Counted from the stretch's first letter, positions 1 through 9,295 are shown. The stretch: DNA of 64,000 nt from Aliiruegeria sabulilitoris (GCF_001558155.1 NZ_LOAS01000024.1:31360-95359), one strand, 5' to 3'. Translations and numbers: made by a program. The notes: generated from the letters alone by a model not told the origin.

Positions 1-1
1 A

Positions 2-511
2 TCGGGGACAGTCACCGCAGCGGGGCATGATCTCTCCGCGATGGGAGAAGATTCGCTCGCCCGGTTTCGACGTAATCATATGGGCGTGGTCTTCCAGAGT
101 TTCCACCTAATTCCAACGATGACGGCGCTTGAAAACGTCGCAACCCCGTTGGAACTGGCGGGTCGGCGCGATGCGTTTGACCGCGCGGCGGCAGAGTTGG
201 AAGCCGTTGGCCTTGGCGCGCGGCTGGACCACTACCCCGCCCAGCTTTCGGGCGGCGAGCAGCAGCGCGTGGCGCTGGCGCGGGCGGCGGCGCCGCGGCC
301 GCGGATCCTGCTGGCCGACGAGCCGACGGGCAATCTCGACGGGGCCACGGGGGAAGCGATCATGGAACTTCTCTTCGGGCTGCGCGACCGGCACGGGGCA
401 ACGCTGGTGTTGGTGACCCACGCGCCTGAACTGGCCGAGCGCTGCGACCGGATCGTGCGGCTCGTCGATGGCCGGGTCGATGACGACGCCTCGGCGGGAG
501 CAGCAGCGTGA
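2..511 (+). CDS. ABC transporter ATP-binding protein, LolD/YbbA type (5' end cut by window)
   Basis: The reading frame is open to the left edge, so the N-terminus with the Walker A loop lies outside the window. What remains starts just after Walker A and shows the Q-loop region ([17 protein letters not shown]), the signature [14 protein letters not shown], Walker [13 protein letters not shown] and the H-loop LVTHAPE. The '[12 protein letters not shown]' and 'DEPTGNLD' wording is typical of the LolD/YbbA/MacB ATPase subfamily, which powers FtsX-like permeases rather than importers. Its stop codon overlaps the GTG start of the large FtsX-like permease that follows, so the two are translationally coupled and presumably form one complex at the inner membrane. 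In YbbA-YbbP type systems the substrate is unknown; lipoprotein or envelope work is a guess. Confidence 0.9.
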   Translation, partial: SGTVTAAGHDLSAMGEDSLARFRRNHMGVVFQSFHLIPTMTALENVATPLELAGRRDAFDRAAAELEAVGLGARLDHYPAQLSGGEQQRVALARAAAPRPRILLADEPTGNLDGATGEAIMELLFGLRDRHGATLVLVTHAPELAERCDRIVRLVDGRVDDDASAGAAA

Positions 512-3030
512 GTTTCGCCAACGCTCTGCGCATCGCGCGTCGGGAGTTGCGCGGGGGGCTTCGCGGCTTCTGGGTGTTTCTTGCGTGTCTTGCGCTTGGC
601 GTGGCCGCGATCGCCGCTGTCGGCTCGGTGCGGGCCGGGATCGAGGCGGGGCTGGCACGCGAAGGCTCGGTACTGCTCGGCGGCGATGCCGAGATGACAT
701 TCACCTATCGCTACGCGCTGCCCGAGGAGCGCGCCTGGATGGAGGAAAATGCCGAGCGGGTCTCCGAGATCGTTGATTTCCGCTCCATGGCCGTGGTCGG
801 CGAGGAACGCGGGCTGACGCAGGTCAAGGGGATCGACGGGGCCTACCCGCTTTATGGCGATGTGGTGCTGGAACCGGAGATGACGCTGGAAGCCGCGATG
901 GACGGCCAAGACGGCGTGCCCGGCGCGGTCATGGAGCGCGTTCTGGCGGACCGGCTGGGCCTCTTGCCCGGTGCGCAGTTCCGGCTGGGAACGCAGGATT
1001 TCGTCCTGTCGGCGGTGCTGGCGCAGGAGCCGGACAATGCCGGGGACGGCTTCGGCCTCGGGCCGCGTACGCTGCTGCGCACGGAGGCACTGGCCAATTC
1101 TTCCCTGCTGGAGCCGGGGACGCTCTTTGAGACGCGCTACCGGCTGCAATTTCCGGAAGGCGCCGATTTGCACGTGCTGAAGGGCGCGGCGGAAGGGCAG
1201 TTCCGGGACGAGGGCCTGCGCTGGCGTGACAGCCGCAACGGTGCGCCGGGCGTGGCGCGCTTTGTCGAACGTCTGGGCGCGTTCCTTGTGCTTGTCGGGT
1301 TGGCGGGGCTGGCCGTGGGCGGGGTTGGTGTCTCGGCGGCGGTGCGGGCCTACTTGGAGGGCAAGCGCGAGGTGATCGCCACGCTCAAGACACTCGGGGC
1401 CGAGAGCCGGACGATCCTGGCCGCCTACCTGTTCCAGATCGGCGCGCTTGCCGTGCTTGGCATTGCCATCGGCTTGCTGCTGGGCGGGCTTCTGCCGCTG
1501 CTCTTTGCCCCGGTGATCGAGGCCCGCCTGCCGGTGCCGGCGGAGTTCGGGCTCTATCCCGGCCCACTGGCCGAGGCGGCGCTTTACGGCGTTCTGACGG
1601 CGTTGCTTTTCACGCTCTGGCCGCTGGCGCGGACCGAAGAAATCCGGGCGGCGACGCTCTTTCGCGATGTCGTCTCGTCCCGGTTCGACCTGCCGCGCCT
1701 GCGCTACGTGCTGGTGACGCTGCTTCTGCTGGCCGCGCTGATCGGGACCTCGGCGGCGCTCTCCGGCGTGCCGCAACTGGCGCTTTATGCTGCCGCCGGG
1801 GTGGCGGGCTCGCTGTTGCTGCTTGTTGTGGCCGCGCTCGGGATCCGGGCGCTCTCGCGGCGCGCGGCCCGGCTGCCGCTGCTGCGCGGCTGGACGCCGC
1901 TGCGGCTCGCGCTTGGTGCGGTCGGCGGGCCGGGCACGGAGGCCACATCGGTCGTGCTCTCGCTCGGGCTGGGCCTGACGGTTCTGGCAAGCGTCGGGCA
2001 GATCGACGCCAACCTGCGCAGCGCCATCGCGCGCGACCTGCCCGAGGTCGCGCCCTCCTATTTTGTCGTCGATATCCAGCCGGGACAGCTCGAAGGTTTT
2101 CTGGAGCGGGTCGAGAGCGATCCAGCCGTGAGCCGGGTCGATACCGCGCCGATGCTGCGCGGCATCGTCACCCGCATCAACGGCCTGCCGGCGCGTGAGG
2201 CGGTCGGCGAGCATTGGGTCGTTCGCGGGGATCGGGGTGTGACCTATGCCGCGCAACCGGATGCACGCACAACGGTCATCGCCGGCGAATGGTGGCCGGA
2301 GGATTATTCCGGTCCGCCGCAGGTGAGTTTTGCCGCCGAGGAGGCCGAGGAGATGGGGCTGAAGCTCGGCGACGAGATGACGATCAACATCCTTGGCCGG
2401 GACATCGCGGCGACGATCACCAGCTTCCGGGAGGTCGATTTCTCGACCGCCGGCATCGGTTTCGTCCTGACGATAAACCCCGCGGCGGTTGCCGGTGCCC
2501 CGCATAGCCATATCGCCACGATCTATGCCGCGCCGGAGGCCGAGGCGGCGATCCTGCGCGACCTCGCCAAGACCTATCCGAACATCACCGCGATCCGCGT
2601 GCGCGACGCCATCGACCGCGTCAGCGAAGTGCTGGCCGGTATCGCCGCTGCCATCACCTATGGTGCGGCGGCAACGCTGGTGACGGGCGTCGTGGTGCTG
2701 ATCGGGGCGGCGGCGGCGGGCGAGCGGGCGCGGGTGTTCGAGGCGGCAGTGCTCAAGACGGTGGGCGCGACGCGCTGGCAGGTGCTGAGCTATTTCGCCA
2801 TCCGCTCGGCACTTCTGGGCGCAGCGGCGGGCAGCGTGGCGATCCTCTGCGGCGGGTTGTCGGGCTGGGCGGTGACGACCTTCGTCATGGAGACCGATTT
2901 CGCCTTCGAGCCGCTCTCGGCGCTGGCCATCGTTGCGGGCGGCGTGCTGGCAACCTTGCTGGCCGGGCTTGGCTTTGCCTGGCGTCCACTGGCGACGCGC
3001 CCGGCGCGGGTTCTGCGCGCGCGGGAATAG
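508..3030 (+). CDS. FtsX-like ABC transporter permease, YbbP family
   Basis: An 840-residue inner-membrane protein with a GTG start inside the stop of the preceding ATPase. It has one N-terminal membrane helix (about residues 18-40), a long periplasmic region, a first block of helices around residues 255-450, a second periplasmic region and a last helix block near 705-835. This is the duplicated FtsX/MacB-type permease layout of the YbbP family (about 800 residues). The sequence ends RVLRARE, a common ending for these permeases. It should pair with the upstream LolD/YbbA-like ATPase as a mechanotransmission-type ABC system. The substrate cannot be read from the sequence. Confidence 0.88.
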   Translation: MSFANALRIARRELRGGLRGFWVFLACLALGVAAIAAVGSVRAGIEAGLAREGSVLLGGDAEMTFTYRYALPEERAWMEENAERVSEIVDFRSMAVVGEERGLTQVKGIDGAYPLYGDVVLEPEMTLEAAMDGQDGVPGAVMERVLADRLGLLPGAQFRLGTQDFVLSAVLAQEPDNAGDGFGLGPRTLLRTEALANSSLLEPGTLFETRYRLQFPEGADLHVLKGAAEGQFRDEGLRWRDSRNGAPGVARFVERLGAFLVLVGLAGLAVGGVGVSAAVRAYLEGKREVIATLKTLGAESRTILAAYLFQIGALAVLGIAIGLLLGGLLPLLFAPVIEARLPVPAEFGLYPGPLAEAALYGVLTALLFTLWPLARTEEIRAATLFRDVVSSRFDLPRLRYVLVTLLLLAALIGTSAALSGVPQLALYAAAGVAGSLLLLVVAALGIRALSRRAARLPLLRGWTPLRLALGAVGGPGTEATSVVLSLGLGLTVLASVGQIDANLRSAIARDLPEVAPSYFVVDIQPGQLEGFLERVESDPAVSRVDTAPMLRGIVTRINGLPAREAVGEHWVVRGDRGVTYAAQPDARTTVIAGEWWPEDYSGPPQVSFAAEEAEEMGLKLGDEMTINILGRDIAATITSFREVDFSTAGIGFVLTINPAAVAGAPHSHIATIYAAPEAEAAILRDLAKTYPNITAIRVRDAIDRVSEVLAGIAAAITYGAAATLVTGVVVLIGAAAAGERARVFEAAVLKTVGATRWQVLSYFAIRSALLGAAAGSVAILCGGLSGWAVTTFVMETDFAFEPLSALAIVAGGVLATLLAGLGFAWRPLATRPARVLRARE

Positions 3031-3051
3031 CGACGGCCTGCCCTGGGGTTC

Positions 3052-3975
3052 TCAGCGCTGTGGCACCAGGTGCGCGGCCGAGAGACCTTCGGCGAGGTAG
3101 TCCCCATATTTCACCGGCCTCTGTTCCGCTTTTCCAAAGCCGGGGAAGGGGCACAGAGGCGCTTCGGGGGCCGGATCTAGGTAGAAGTTTATCGCCTGCC
3201 GCCGTCGGTCAGGAGATCGGACGCGATGCGGTGTGGCGGCATATCTGCCGTCCGTCCAGCGTTCCAGCGCGTCTCCCAGCAAGATGATGAAACTGTCGGG
3301 ATCCGGTTCGACATCGATCCAGTCGCCGTTGCGGAGTTTTGCCTGCAAGCCGGGCTGGTCATCGGTCAGCAGAAGCGAGATCGAACCGAAATCCGTGTGC
3401 GTTCCTGCGCCGGTCTCGGCCCGGGACCCCGTACCGGGCGGATAGGTGATCAGGCGCAGCGTGGCCAGCGGATCGGCAAAGAGCGGATCGAAATAGTCCA
3501 GAGCTATCCCCAGTTCGGCGGCGAAGGCGCGATGCAGCGCAAGGCCGAGTTCCAGAACGGCGTCGTAATAGGTCAGCATCGTGTCCCGGAAGCCGGGTAT
3601 GGCAGGCCAGGGGGTCTGCGTGCGGAAGGGTTGGCGGGTGGCCACGCGCGGATCGGTCCGGGGCAGTTCCAGCCCGATATTGAACGCCTCGCGCCGTTCC
3701 AGGACGCTGGAGCCATCGGCCAGGCGCTCCACGCCCAGCCGCGCCCAGCCGCGATTATGGGGGCCGGCCTGCATGGCGAGCGTGCGTTTCTCGGCTTCGG
3801 TCAAGTCGAATACGTTGGTGCAACCAGTGAAGGCATCGCAAATGAGCTCCGGGTCGATTCCGTGATGCGCCAGCCGGAAGATACCCGGCCCGTGAATGGC
3901 GGTCGAAAGGTCTGAAATGAAACCTTCTTTGTCCGTCGCCTCCGAAAAGCGACGCCAATCGAGCGTTGGGATCAT
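3052..3975 (-). CDS. 2-oxoglutarate/Fe(II)-dependent oxygenase, isopenicillin N synthase family
   Basis: A 307-residue protein with the isopenicillin-N-synthase-like fold signature: an N-terminal DIOX_N-like part, then the iron ligands H193 and D195 in THTDFGSISLL and the distal H250 (ATPHRV), followed by the arginine-rich stretch that binds the 2-oxoglutarate carboxylate. An in-frame ATG lies 12 codons upstream, but the one at 3975 is preceded by a strong GGGAGAAGGAAA ribosome site. The gene converges on the YbbP-like permease with only a 21-base gap and stands alone on its strand. Family members hydroxylate or desaturate small molecules. No substrate can be assigned. Confidence 0.85.
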   Translation of the reverse strand: MIPTLDWRRFSEATDKEGFISDLSTAIHGPGIFRLAHHGIDPELICDAFTGCTNVFDLTEAEKRTLAMQAGPHNRGWARLGVERLADGSSVLERREAFNIGLELPRTDPRVATRQPFRTQTPWPAIPGFRDTMLTYYDAVLELGLALHRAFAAELGIALDYFDPLFADPLATLRLITYPPGTGSRAETGAGTHTDFGSISLLLTDDQPGLQAKLRNGDWIDVEPDPDSFIILLGDALERWTDGRYAATPHRVRSPDRRRQAINFYLDPAPEAPLCPFPGFGKAEQRPVKYGDYLAEGLSAAHLVPQR

Positions 3976-4122
3976 GATACGTTTCCTTCTCCCGTTACTG
4001 TAACGGTCCACATTTATGGACAGGAAATCAAGCGCCTATCTGGCGCAGTTTCGCGCCTTTCCCTAGGAATACGTTTGCGCGCGGCGCTTTCACTCACCCA
4101 TTGCCTGCGCTAAGAGCCGGTC

Positions 4123-5214
4123 ATGGCTTATGAACTGCCCGACCTCTCTGCGCCCTTGGAGATGCCCTTCGATGATGTGATCGATGTGCGCTCACCGGAT
4201 GAATTTGCCGAGGACCATTTGCCCGGTGCGATCTCGCTGCCTGTTCTGGATAACGAACAGCGGGCGATTGTCGGCACGATCTACAAGCAGGAAAGCCCGT
4301 TCAAGGCACGCAAGGTCGGCGCGGCGCTGGTGGCGCAGAACGCGGCCCGGCATTTGCAGGGTCCGCTGGCAGACAAGGACGGGGCCTGGCAGCCGCTGGT
4401 CTATTGCTGGCGCGGCGGGCAGCGGTCGAACTCGCTGGCCTCGATCTTCAAGCAAGTGGGCTGGCGGGCCGATGTGCTGACGGGCGGTTACCAGACGTAC
4501 CGCCGGGCCGTGGTCGCGCGGCTCTACGAGAACGTGTTGCCGCATCGTTTTGTCCTGATCGACGGCGATACCGGCACGGCCAAGACCGAAATCCTGCATC
4601 TGGTCGCCGCGCGTGGCGGGCAGATTCTGGACCTTGAAGGGTTGGCGAACCATCGCGGCTCCGTGCTTGGGCCGCGCCCCGGCGGGCAGCCGAGCCAGAA
4701 GATGCTGGAGAGCCGCCTCGTGGCCGCGCTTGCCCGGCTGGACCCGGCACGGCCGGTTCTGGTCGAAGCCGAGAGCAGCAAGGTGGGCGATCTGCTGGTG
4801 CCGCCAACGGTTTGGCAGGCGATGCGGGCGGCGCCGCGTGTCCGGGTGCAGGCCAGCGTGGAGGATCGGGCGAAATACCTTGCCCGTGCCTATGCCGACA
4901 TTTCGGCGGATCGGGACGGGCTGAAGGACATCCTATCGCTGCTGGTCCGGCTGCAGGGCCACGAGCGGGTGAATGGCTGGAAAGAGATGGTCGATCAGGG
5001 CCAGTTCGAAGCGCTGGCGCTGGACCTCGTGACCCTTCACTACGACAGCCGCTACGCGAAATCGCGCAGTGTTGCGGGCGAGCCGGCGGTGCGGATGGAC
5101 ATTGCCCTTTCCGCAGAGGGGCTCGGTTCTGCCGCGGACAGGGTGCTGGAAGCGGTCGAGACACTGCGTGGTGCCGGTTCACAGAACGGTCAGGAAAGCC
5201 GGCCCCTCGACTAG
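4123..5214 (+). CDS. selU: tRNA 2-selenouridine synthase (SelU/MnmH)
   Basis: A 363-residue protein with an N-terminal rhodanese domain and a C-terminal P-loop domain, the architecture of SelU (YbbB), which converts 2-thiouridine to 2-selenouridine at the wobble position of certain tRNAs with selenophosphate. The rhodanese active site is C95 in VYCWRGGQRS. The P-loop reads GDTGTAKT (residues 148-155), with alanine where the classic Walker A motif has the second glycine. The 3' end overlaps the 3' end of the converging selD fusion gene by 36 bases. SelD makes the selenophosphate that SelU consumes, so the neighbour supports the call. Confidence 0.92.
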   Translation: MAYELPDLSAPLEMPFDDVIDVRSPDEFAEDHLPGAISLPVLDNEQRAIVGTIYKQESPFKARKVGAALVAQNAARHLQGPLADKDGAWQPLVYCWRGGQRSNSLASIFKQVGWRADVLTGGYQTYRRAVVARLYENVLPHRFVLIDGDTGTAKTEILHLVAARGGQILDLEGLANHRGSVLGPRPGGQPSQKMLESRLVAALARLDPARPVLVEAESSKVGDLLVPPTVWQAMRAAPRVRVQASVEDRAKYLARAYADISADRDGLKDILSLLVRLQGHERVNGWKEMVDQGQFEALALDLVTLHYDSRYAKSRSVAGEPAVRMDIALSAEGLGSAADRVLEAVETLRGAGSQNGQESRPLD

Positions 5215-7356
5215 GCCGCCGATCTGGCGCGCATCGAAACCCGCGTCCTGAAGGGCTTGCAGGGCGTTCTGGGCTTCACTTCGCGCCACGGCTGCCAACA
5301 GGCCGCCGGCCGTCTGCGGATCGAACAGCAACTCCGCGCGGGGGCCTTCGGGCAGCAGCATTCTGCCGGCAACATTCCGGTTCGCGGGGTGGAGCGTGGA
5401 GTGAACGCCCGCTTCCGCCAACCCCACCGCCCCGCGATAGAACGCGATCTCGTCCAGCCGAATCTCCGCAGACAACTCCGAAGCGTCACAGATACCCAGA
5501 AGGTGCCCGGCCAGCCCGAAACCGGTGACATCGGTCATGGCATGGGCGCTGGAGAGGATGCGGGCGGCCGTGCCCTGTGGCCGTGCCATTGAGGCAAGCG
5601 CGTCCAGAACGTCCGCCCCGCGCGCCTTGCCTTGCATTTCGCCGGCCAGGATCGTGCCCGTTCCGAGCGGCTTGGTCAGGATCAGAGCATCGCCCGCCCG
5701 GGCGCCGGCCAGCGTGATCGGCGGGGTAGGGCGCAGGCCGGTGAGGGTGAAGCCGATGCTGCACTCCGCGCCGATGCTGGTATGGCCGCCAACGAGATCC
5801 GCGCCTTCGGCCCGGAACACCTCCGTCGCCGCGCCCAGAATCTCGCCCAGCGTCTGCTGCTGGAGCGCGCCGCGCATCGGCGGCAGGGTGACATTGGCCA
5901 GCGCCACCTGCGGCGCGGCACCCATCGCCCAGATATCGCCAAGCGCATGAATGGCCGCGATCCGGGCGAACAGGGCCGGATCCTCGGTGAAGGCGCGCAG
6001 GTGATCGGTTGTGAGAACCTGGAACCCGTCGCCCGTGGAAAGGATCGCGGCATCGTCCCCCGGCAGGCTGGCCACTTCTGGACGCATGGGCGCGGGCAGC
6101 TTCGCCAGTGCCTGTTGCAACTCCGATCCCGCCACCTTTGCGCCGCAGCCGCCGCAGAGCGGTTGGTCGCCATGGAGTTCGTCCAGCCCCTTGGCTCGGC
6201 GCGGGGGCAGGGGAGGCGCGGGCATGCGTGGCAGATCCTGCATCTTGTGCATGAACCGCCGGTCGATCCGGTCTTTCCACCGCCAGAGCCATCGCCCGGA
6301 CAGGGTGAAGCCGCTCCTGTCGGCCAGTGCGTCCTTGCCGCCGAGCGAGACCAGTTTGAGGTAGTCCTTTTGCGGACGGAAGCGGCGCAGGCTGCCGCCG
6401 GCGAGTGTTGCGCGAAGGTTCTGGAACAGGATTGGCGCCGCGCGCACGGCATAGACGCCGGCCTTCGGGCGTGGTGCAAAGCTCAGATCGGCGCAATCAC
6501 CGCTGGCAAAGATTTCGGGCGCGTTCAGGCTGCGCAGATGCCGGTCGACGCTGAGATAGCCCTCCGCATGCTGTAAGCCTGTCTCGGCGATCCAGTCATG
6601 TGGCCGCGCACCAGCACAGCCGAGCACAAAAGACGCCTCGATATAGGCCCCCGAGGCAAGCTCGACGCCGTTCGCCGCGACCCTGGCGACAGGCGATTGC
6701 TCGTGGAGGATGATATCGCCCTGCCGCAACCGCTCGAAGAGTGTGGAGCGACTGTCACCCGAAACCCCGTCCAGAGCCCGGCCCGAATCCACGATCTCGA
6801 TCCGTGCCGGTTTGCCGAGCGTGTCGCTGCGGTGGCGCATCGCCAGTGCCAGTTCGACGCCGGCGATCCCGGCACCGATGATACAGATGCGCGGCGCAAC
6901 CGCGCCCGCCTGCAACCGATCGCACCACGCGTTCCAGGCAAGAGCGAACCCGTCGAGCGGCTTGGCCGGAACACCATGTTCCGCAAAGCCCGGGATCTGG
7001 GGGATATCCGTCGTTATGCCGATATCCACCGCCAGTGCATCGTAGCGGAGGCCGGTTCCGGTCGACAGCAGCACCTGCCGGTTGTCCGGATCGATCCCCG
7101 TGGCTGCCGCGTTTACGAAGCGCGCGCCCGCGAAGCGCGCCAGCCGCACGAGGTCGATTTCCAGCTCGTTGCGGACATAATGTCCGGCAATATGGCCCGG
7201 CAACATGCCGGAATAGAAGGCAACAGGGCCGGGATTGACCAGTGTGAGGCGCACGCCCGGAAGCGGATCCATGCCCCACATCCGCAGCAGGAGGGCATGG
7301 CTGTGCCCGCCGCCAACGAGCACGAGGTCCCGGGTCAGGGGTAGTGGCATGTGCAT
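5179..7356 (-). CDS. selD: FAD/NAD(P) oxidoreductase-selenide, water dikinase fusion
   Basis: A 725-residue fusion. Residues 1 to about 375 are a pyridine nucleotide-disulfide oxidoreductase-like domain (FAD-binding LVLVGGGHSHA at the start, NAD-binding IIGAGIAGVELALAM near 158, FAD loop FASGDCADLS near 283). Residues from about 395 are SelD, which makes selenophosphate from selenide and ATP. The SelD active site reads CGGCGAK (401-407): the catalytic position is cysteine (C404), not selenocysteine, and the second cysteine of the E. coli CGCK motif is alanine. LGDIWAMGA and the GGHTSIGAE loop are the expected ATP/metal motifs. The ATG at 7356 has a GGAG site six bases upstream. The oxidoreductase half may reduce the selenium donor, which is an inference. 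Convergent neighbour selU uses the product. Confidence 0.92.
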   Translation of the reverse strand: MHMPLPLTRDLVLVGGGHSHALLLRMWGMDPLPGVRLTLVNPGPVAFYSGMLPGHIAGHYVRNELEIDLVRLARFAGARFVNAAATGIDPDNRQVLLSTGTGLRYDALAVDIGITTDIPQIPGFAEHGVPAKPLDGFALAWNAWCDRLQAGAVAPRICIIGAGIAGVELALAMRHRSDTLGKPARIEIVDSGRALDGVSGDSRSTLFERLRQGDIILHEQSPVARVAANGVELASGAYIEASFVLGCAGARPHDWIAETGLQHAEGYLSVDRHLRSLNAPEIFASGDCADLSFAPRPKAGVYAVRAAPILFQNLRATLAGGSLRRFRPQKDYLKLVSLGGKDALADRSGFTLSGRWLWRWKDRIDRRFMHKMQDLPRMPAPPLPPRRAKGLDELHGDQPLCGGCGAKVAGSELQQALAKLPAPMRPEVASLPGDDAAILSTGDGFQVLTTDHLRAFTEDPALFARIAAIHALGDIWAMGAAPQVALANVTLPPMRGALQQQTLGEILGAATEVFRAEGADLVGGHTSIGAECSIGFTLTGLRPTPPITLAGARAGDALILTKPLGTGTILAGEMQGKARGADVLDALASMARPQGTAARILSSAHAMTDVTGFGLAGHLLGICDASELSAEIRLDEIAFYRGAVGLAEAGVHSTLHPANRNVAGRMLLPEGPRAELLFDPQTAGGLLAAVARSEAQNALQALQDAGFDARQIGGLVEGPAFLTVL

Positions 7357-7550
7357 GCGTGTCTCCGTTTGCCTTCACCGACTGAAACAGAGGCCCGGGA
7401 CAAGGTAAAGGGCTCGGAATTTCCCGGTTGAAGGCGGTACGAATCCCGGCTGCAATCGATGCCCGGATCTGTGCGGCTTAATCTGCCGAAAACCGCATCT
7501 TGCCCCTTGACGCTCCCCCACATCTCATTTAGTTCCCGCCCACGCTTTGG

Positions 7551-7627
7551 GGCGGAGTAGCTCAGCTGGTTAGAGCAGCGGAATCATAATCCGCGTGTCG
7601 GGGGTTCAAGTCCCTCCTCCGCTACCA
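7551..7627 (+). tRNA. tRNA-Met (anticodon CAT)
   Basis: A 77-base cloverleaf: acceptor stem GGCGGAG pairs with CTCCGCT, the D arm is GCTCAGCTGGTTAGAGC, the anticodon stem GCGGA/TCCGC encloses loop ATCATAA with anticodon CAT, and the T arm is GGGGGTTCAAGTCCCTC. The 3' CCA is encoded. The sequence matches the elongator-type tRNA-Met seen in Rhodobacter relatives. A tRNA-Ile with lysidine-modified CAT cannot be fully excluded, but the arms fit Met. The 3' end could serve as an integration site for the sparse segment that follows. Confidence 0.95.
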
Positions 7628-7897
7628 AAATTCCCCAGTAATTTCTGTGACTTACTTCTGGTGCGGTTTGCGCTGAAGCGTGCCGTCAGTTTTTTTGGGT
7701 GGCATCGGCGTGGCAGACTGAACTTGCTGCATTGGCTCCCGAGTCGAGCCTTCCGGCAGCATGGCAAGCGAGCAGGCCCGGTCAACCCGGGAATGCTGAA
7801 GCCAAGCCAGGACTTGTTCCGCCATCCGGACGGTTTTCTTTTTCCGCGTCAAACGAGTTGAACCGACCTCGCGTTCGCAAGAGCTGAGGAGATCATC

Positions 7898-8071
7898 ATG
7901 CATACCGCTCAAGCGACTCCGGAAGGCCTCGTCAGCATCGCAACGCTTGTCGAGATGCTCGACCGTTCGCGGGCAAGCATCTACCGCGCTATCGAGCGCG
8001 GGGACTTTCCAACGCGGTTGCAGCAGGGTGGTGTCTCGCGTTGGCTGATGTTCGAAGTCATGGCCCGGTGA
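7898..8071 (+). CDS. AlpA-like excisionase/DNA-binding regulator (57 aa)
   Basis: A short ORF with a GAGGAG ribosome site eight bases before its ATG. The product has the AlpA/MerR-like winged-helix pattern: LVSIATLVEMLDRSRASIY, then RAIERGDFPTR and a C-terminal VSRWLMFEV, parallel to the family's 'SRSTIYRLIKRGEFP ... W' pattern. AlpA-type proteins act as excisionases or activators of integrase genes in tRNA-borne prophages and islands. This one starts 270 bases after the 3' end of tRNA-Met. No integrase gene is visible beside it, so it is probably a relic or a stand-alone regulator. Confidence 0.65.
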   Translation: MHTAQATPEGLVSIATLVEMLDRSRASIYRAIERGDFPTRLQQGGVSRWLMFEVMAR

Positions 8072-8393
8072 TGTCAGAGCAAGTTAGCTTGTCGCGGATG
8101 CTAAGTTTGAAGATGTTCGTCGCCGTCCACGCTTCTGTCTGTAACCGTTTCAATTCGGAGCGCAGCCTCTCTCCCAGAGCCAATTTCAAGACGAACCGCG
8201 CCGCTGCTCTCGCCGAGTGGGGTCAACTTGATGCGGCATAAGGGATAGCGATCCTGTCCTTGCGTAGACGGGATCGAATCTGCCCGACACCACCCACCGA
8301 CGTGCCTCGCCCTGACGAAATCCCTCTGACACCGCCCATACCGAGATCAGCACAAATGAATGTTGATGGGTTCGGGCGACTGAGTTCCGCTTT
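8072..8393. other. Intergenic stretch, no gene seen
   Basis: 322 bases between the AlpA-like gene and the DUF167 gene. Open frames on both strands here look like chance frames and have no recognisable motif or ribosome site. It may be decayed mobile-element DNA, but nothing identifiable remains. Confidence 0.5.
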
Positions 8394-8651
8394 CTACTCG
8401 TCGACGACAAATACCTTGTCTTGCGAATTCTCACCCGCTGTCAGGTGCATATGCGCCGAAGGAATGCCTAGCGCGGCCGCCAAGAGCTCTGCCGTCGATT
8501 CGTTTGCCTTCTCGCTATCGATATTGTCGGTTATGAATACCCGCAATCCCATGCATTCAACCAACAGATCGTCATGTGGGGCGTTGGGCGTAACCCGGAC
8601 TTCGATCTCGGTTCCGGGGACCGATAGATCTGACAGGACACCGTGTTTCAT
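8394..8651 (-). CDS. DUF167 (YggU/UPF0235-like) family protein
   Basis: An 85-residue protein with the DUF167 pattern: IEVRVTPNAPHDDLL (family: V.V.P.A..), LRVFITDNIDSEKANEST (family: APP..GKAN) and a C-terminal LLAAALGIPSAHMHLTAGE (family: LAK.LGV....V.I..G..SR.K). The family is small, cytosolic and of unknown function. The usual lysine/arginine-rich ending is replaced by NSQDKVFVVDE, so this copy is divergent. A GGAAGG ribosome site lies about nine bases before the ATG. It stands alone in the sparse segment after tRNA-Met. Confidence 0.75.
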   Translation of the reverse strand: MKHGVLSDLSVPGTEIEVRVTPNAPHDDLLVECMGLRVFITDNIDSEKANESTAELLAAALGIPSAHMHLTAGENSQDKVFVVDE

Positions 8652-9285
8652 AGTTGCAGCCTTCCGTGGCGCGTCCCCACCTTTCCAATAGGTGCATCTT
8701 TAATGTACCATAAAATGGGTCGTAACGCCACCATGTTGCCCGGCCAAGACTCGGGACCGCATTGTGTCAGTCCGGTGAAGTCTTCAAGCCCGAAACCTGT
8801 TCCCGTCGGTTTCAACCGCACGCGCGTTGACAACTCCAAGCCAGTAATTCTTGGCGGCTTGTATGGTAGAGCATCATCTACAAGACTCGGGAAGCCCAGT
8901 GCGGTGTCTCGGCCGGGAGGCCGGTATTTGATTCCGGAGCCCAAATCCGACAAATTCTGTCCGTCCGCCGAGCGCACCTGCTGACGAAATTAATACGTAT
9001 TAGCTACTCATAATTTATGACTGCGGAAAGCTGGTTACTCTTCCGATTTCTGACAAATTCCTACAACTATTTATCCCTACACAATTGGCGAAATTGCGGA
9101 GCAATCGGCAGGATTCGCGCCTCATTTGTCGCAGTCGGCACTGAAGAATACCCAAAAGTTCCGGGACAAACAGTAAGTTACCGAAATTCAATTCAAAAAC
9201 CGGTAGCGATAACCTGCCTTCAAATTACATAATATCTTATTGTATACGCATTCGAATTTCTGCATGACGCAGATCAAGGACGAGT
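8652..9285. other. Gene-poor, partly AT-rich region upstream of the hydrogenase operon
   Basis: 634 bases without a supportable gene. Overlapping open frames at 8643-8984 (plus) and 8648-8977 (minus) have no recognisable domain. From about 8985 the sequence turns clearly AT-rich compared with the rest of the window, as expected for the promoter region of the operon that begins near 9286. No sigma-54 type GG-N10-GC element was found by eye. A weak -10-like TGTATA occurs near 9240. Confidence 0.5.
8991..9002. promoter_or_regulatory. 12-bp perfect palindrome, possible operator
   Basis: TAATACGTATTA is its own reverse complement and lies at the start of the AT-rich region upstream of the hydrogenase genes. 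It could be a regulator site, but no regulator is identified and short palindromes also occur by chance. Confidence 0.25.
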
Positions 9286-9295
9286 ATGTTCGGGT

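Noticed and set aside
232-2511. A 759-codon minus-strand open frame
   Set aside because: Antisense to the ABC ATPase and FtsX-like permease; no motif, composition typical of GC-rich shadow frames.
8648-8977. Minus-strand open frame of 109 codons whose stop overlaps the DUF167 start
   Set aside because: The overlap looks like coupling, but the product has no recognisable domain and the DUF167 gene has its own ribosome site. Also disputed by an open frame on the other strand.
9003-9285. Sigma-54 promoter for the hydrogenase operon
   Set aside because: Such promoters are common for uptake hydrogenases, but no GG-N10-GC pair with suitable flanks was found by eye.
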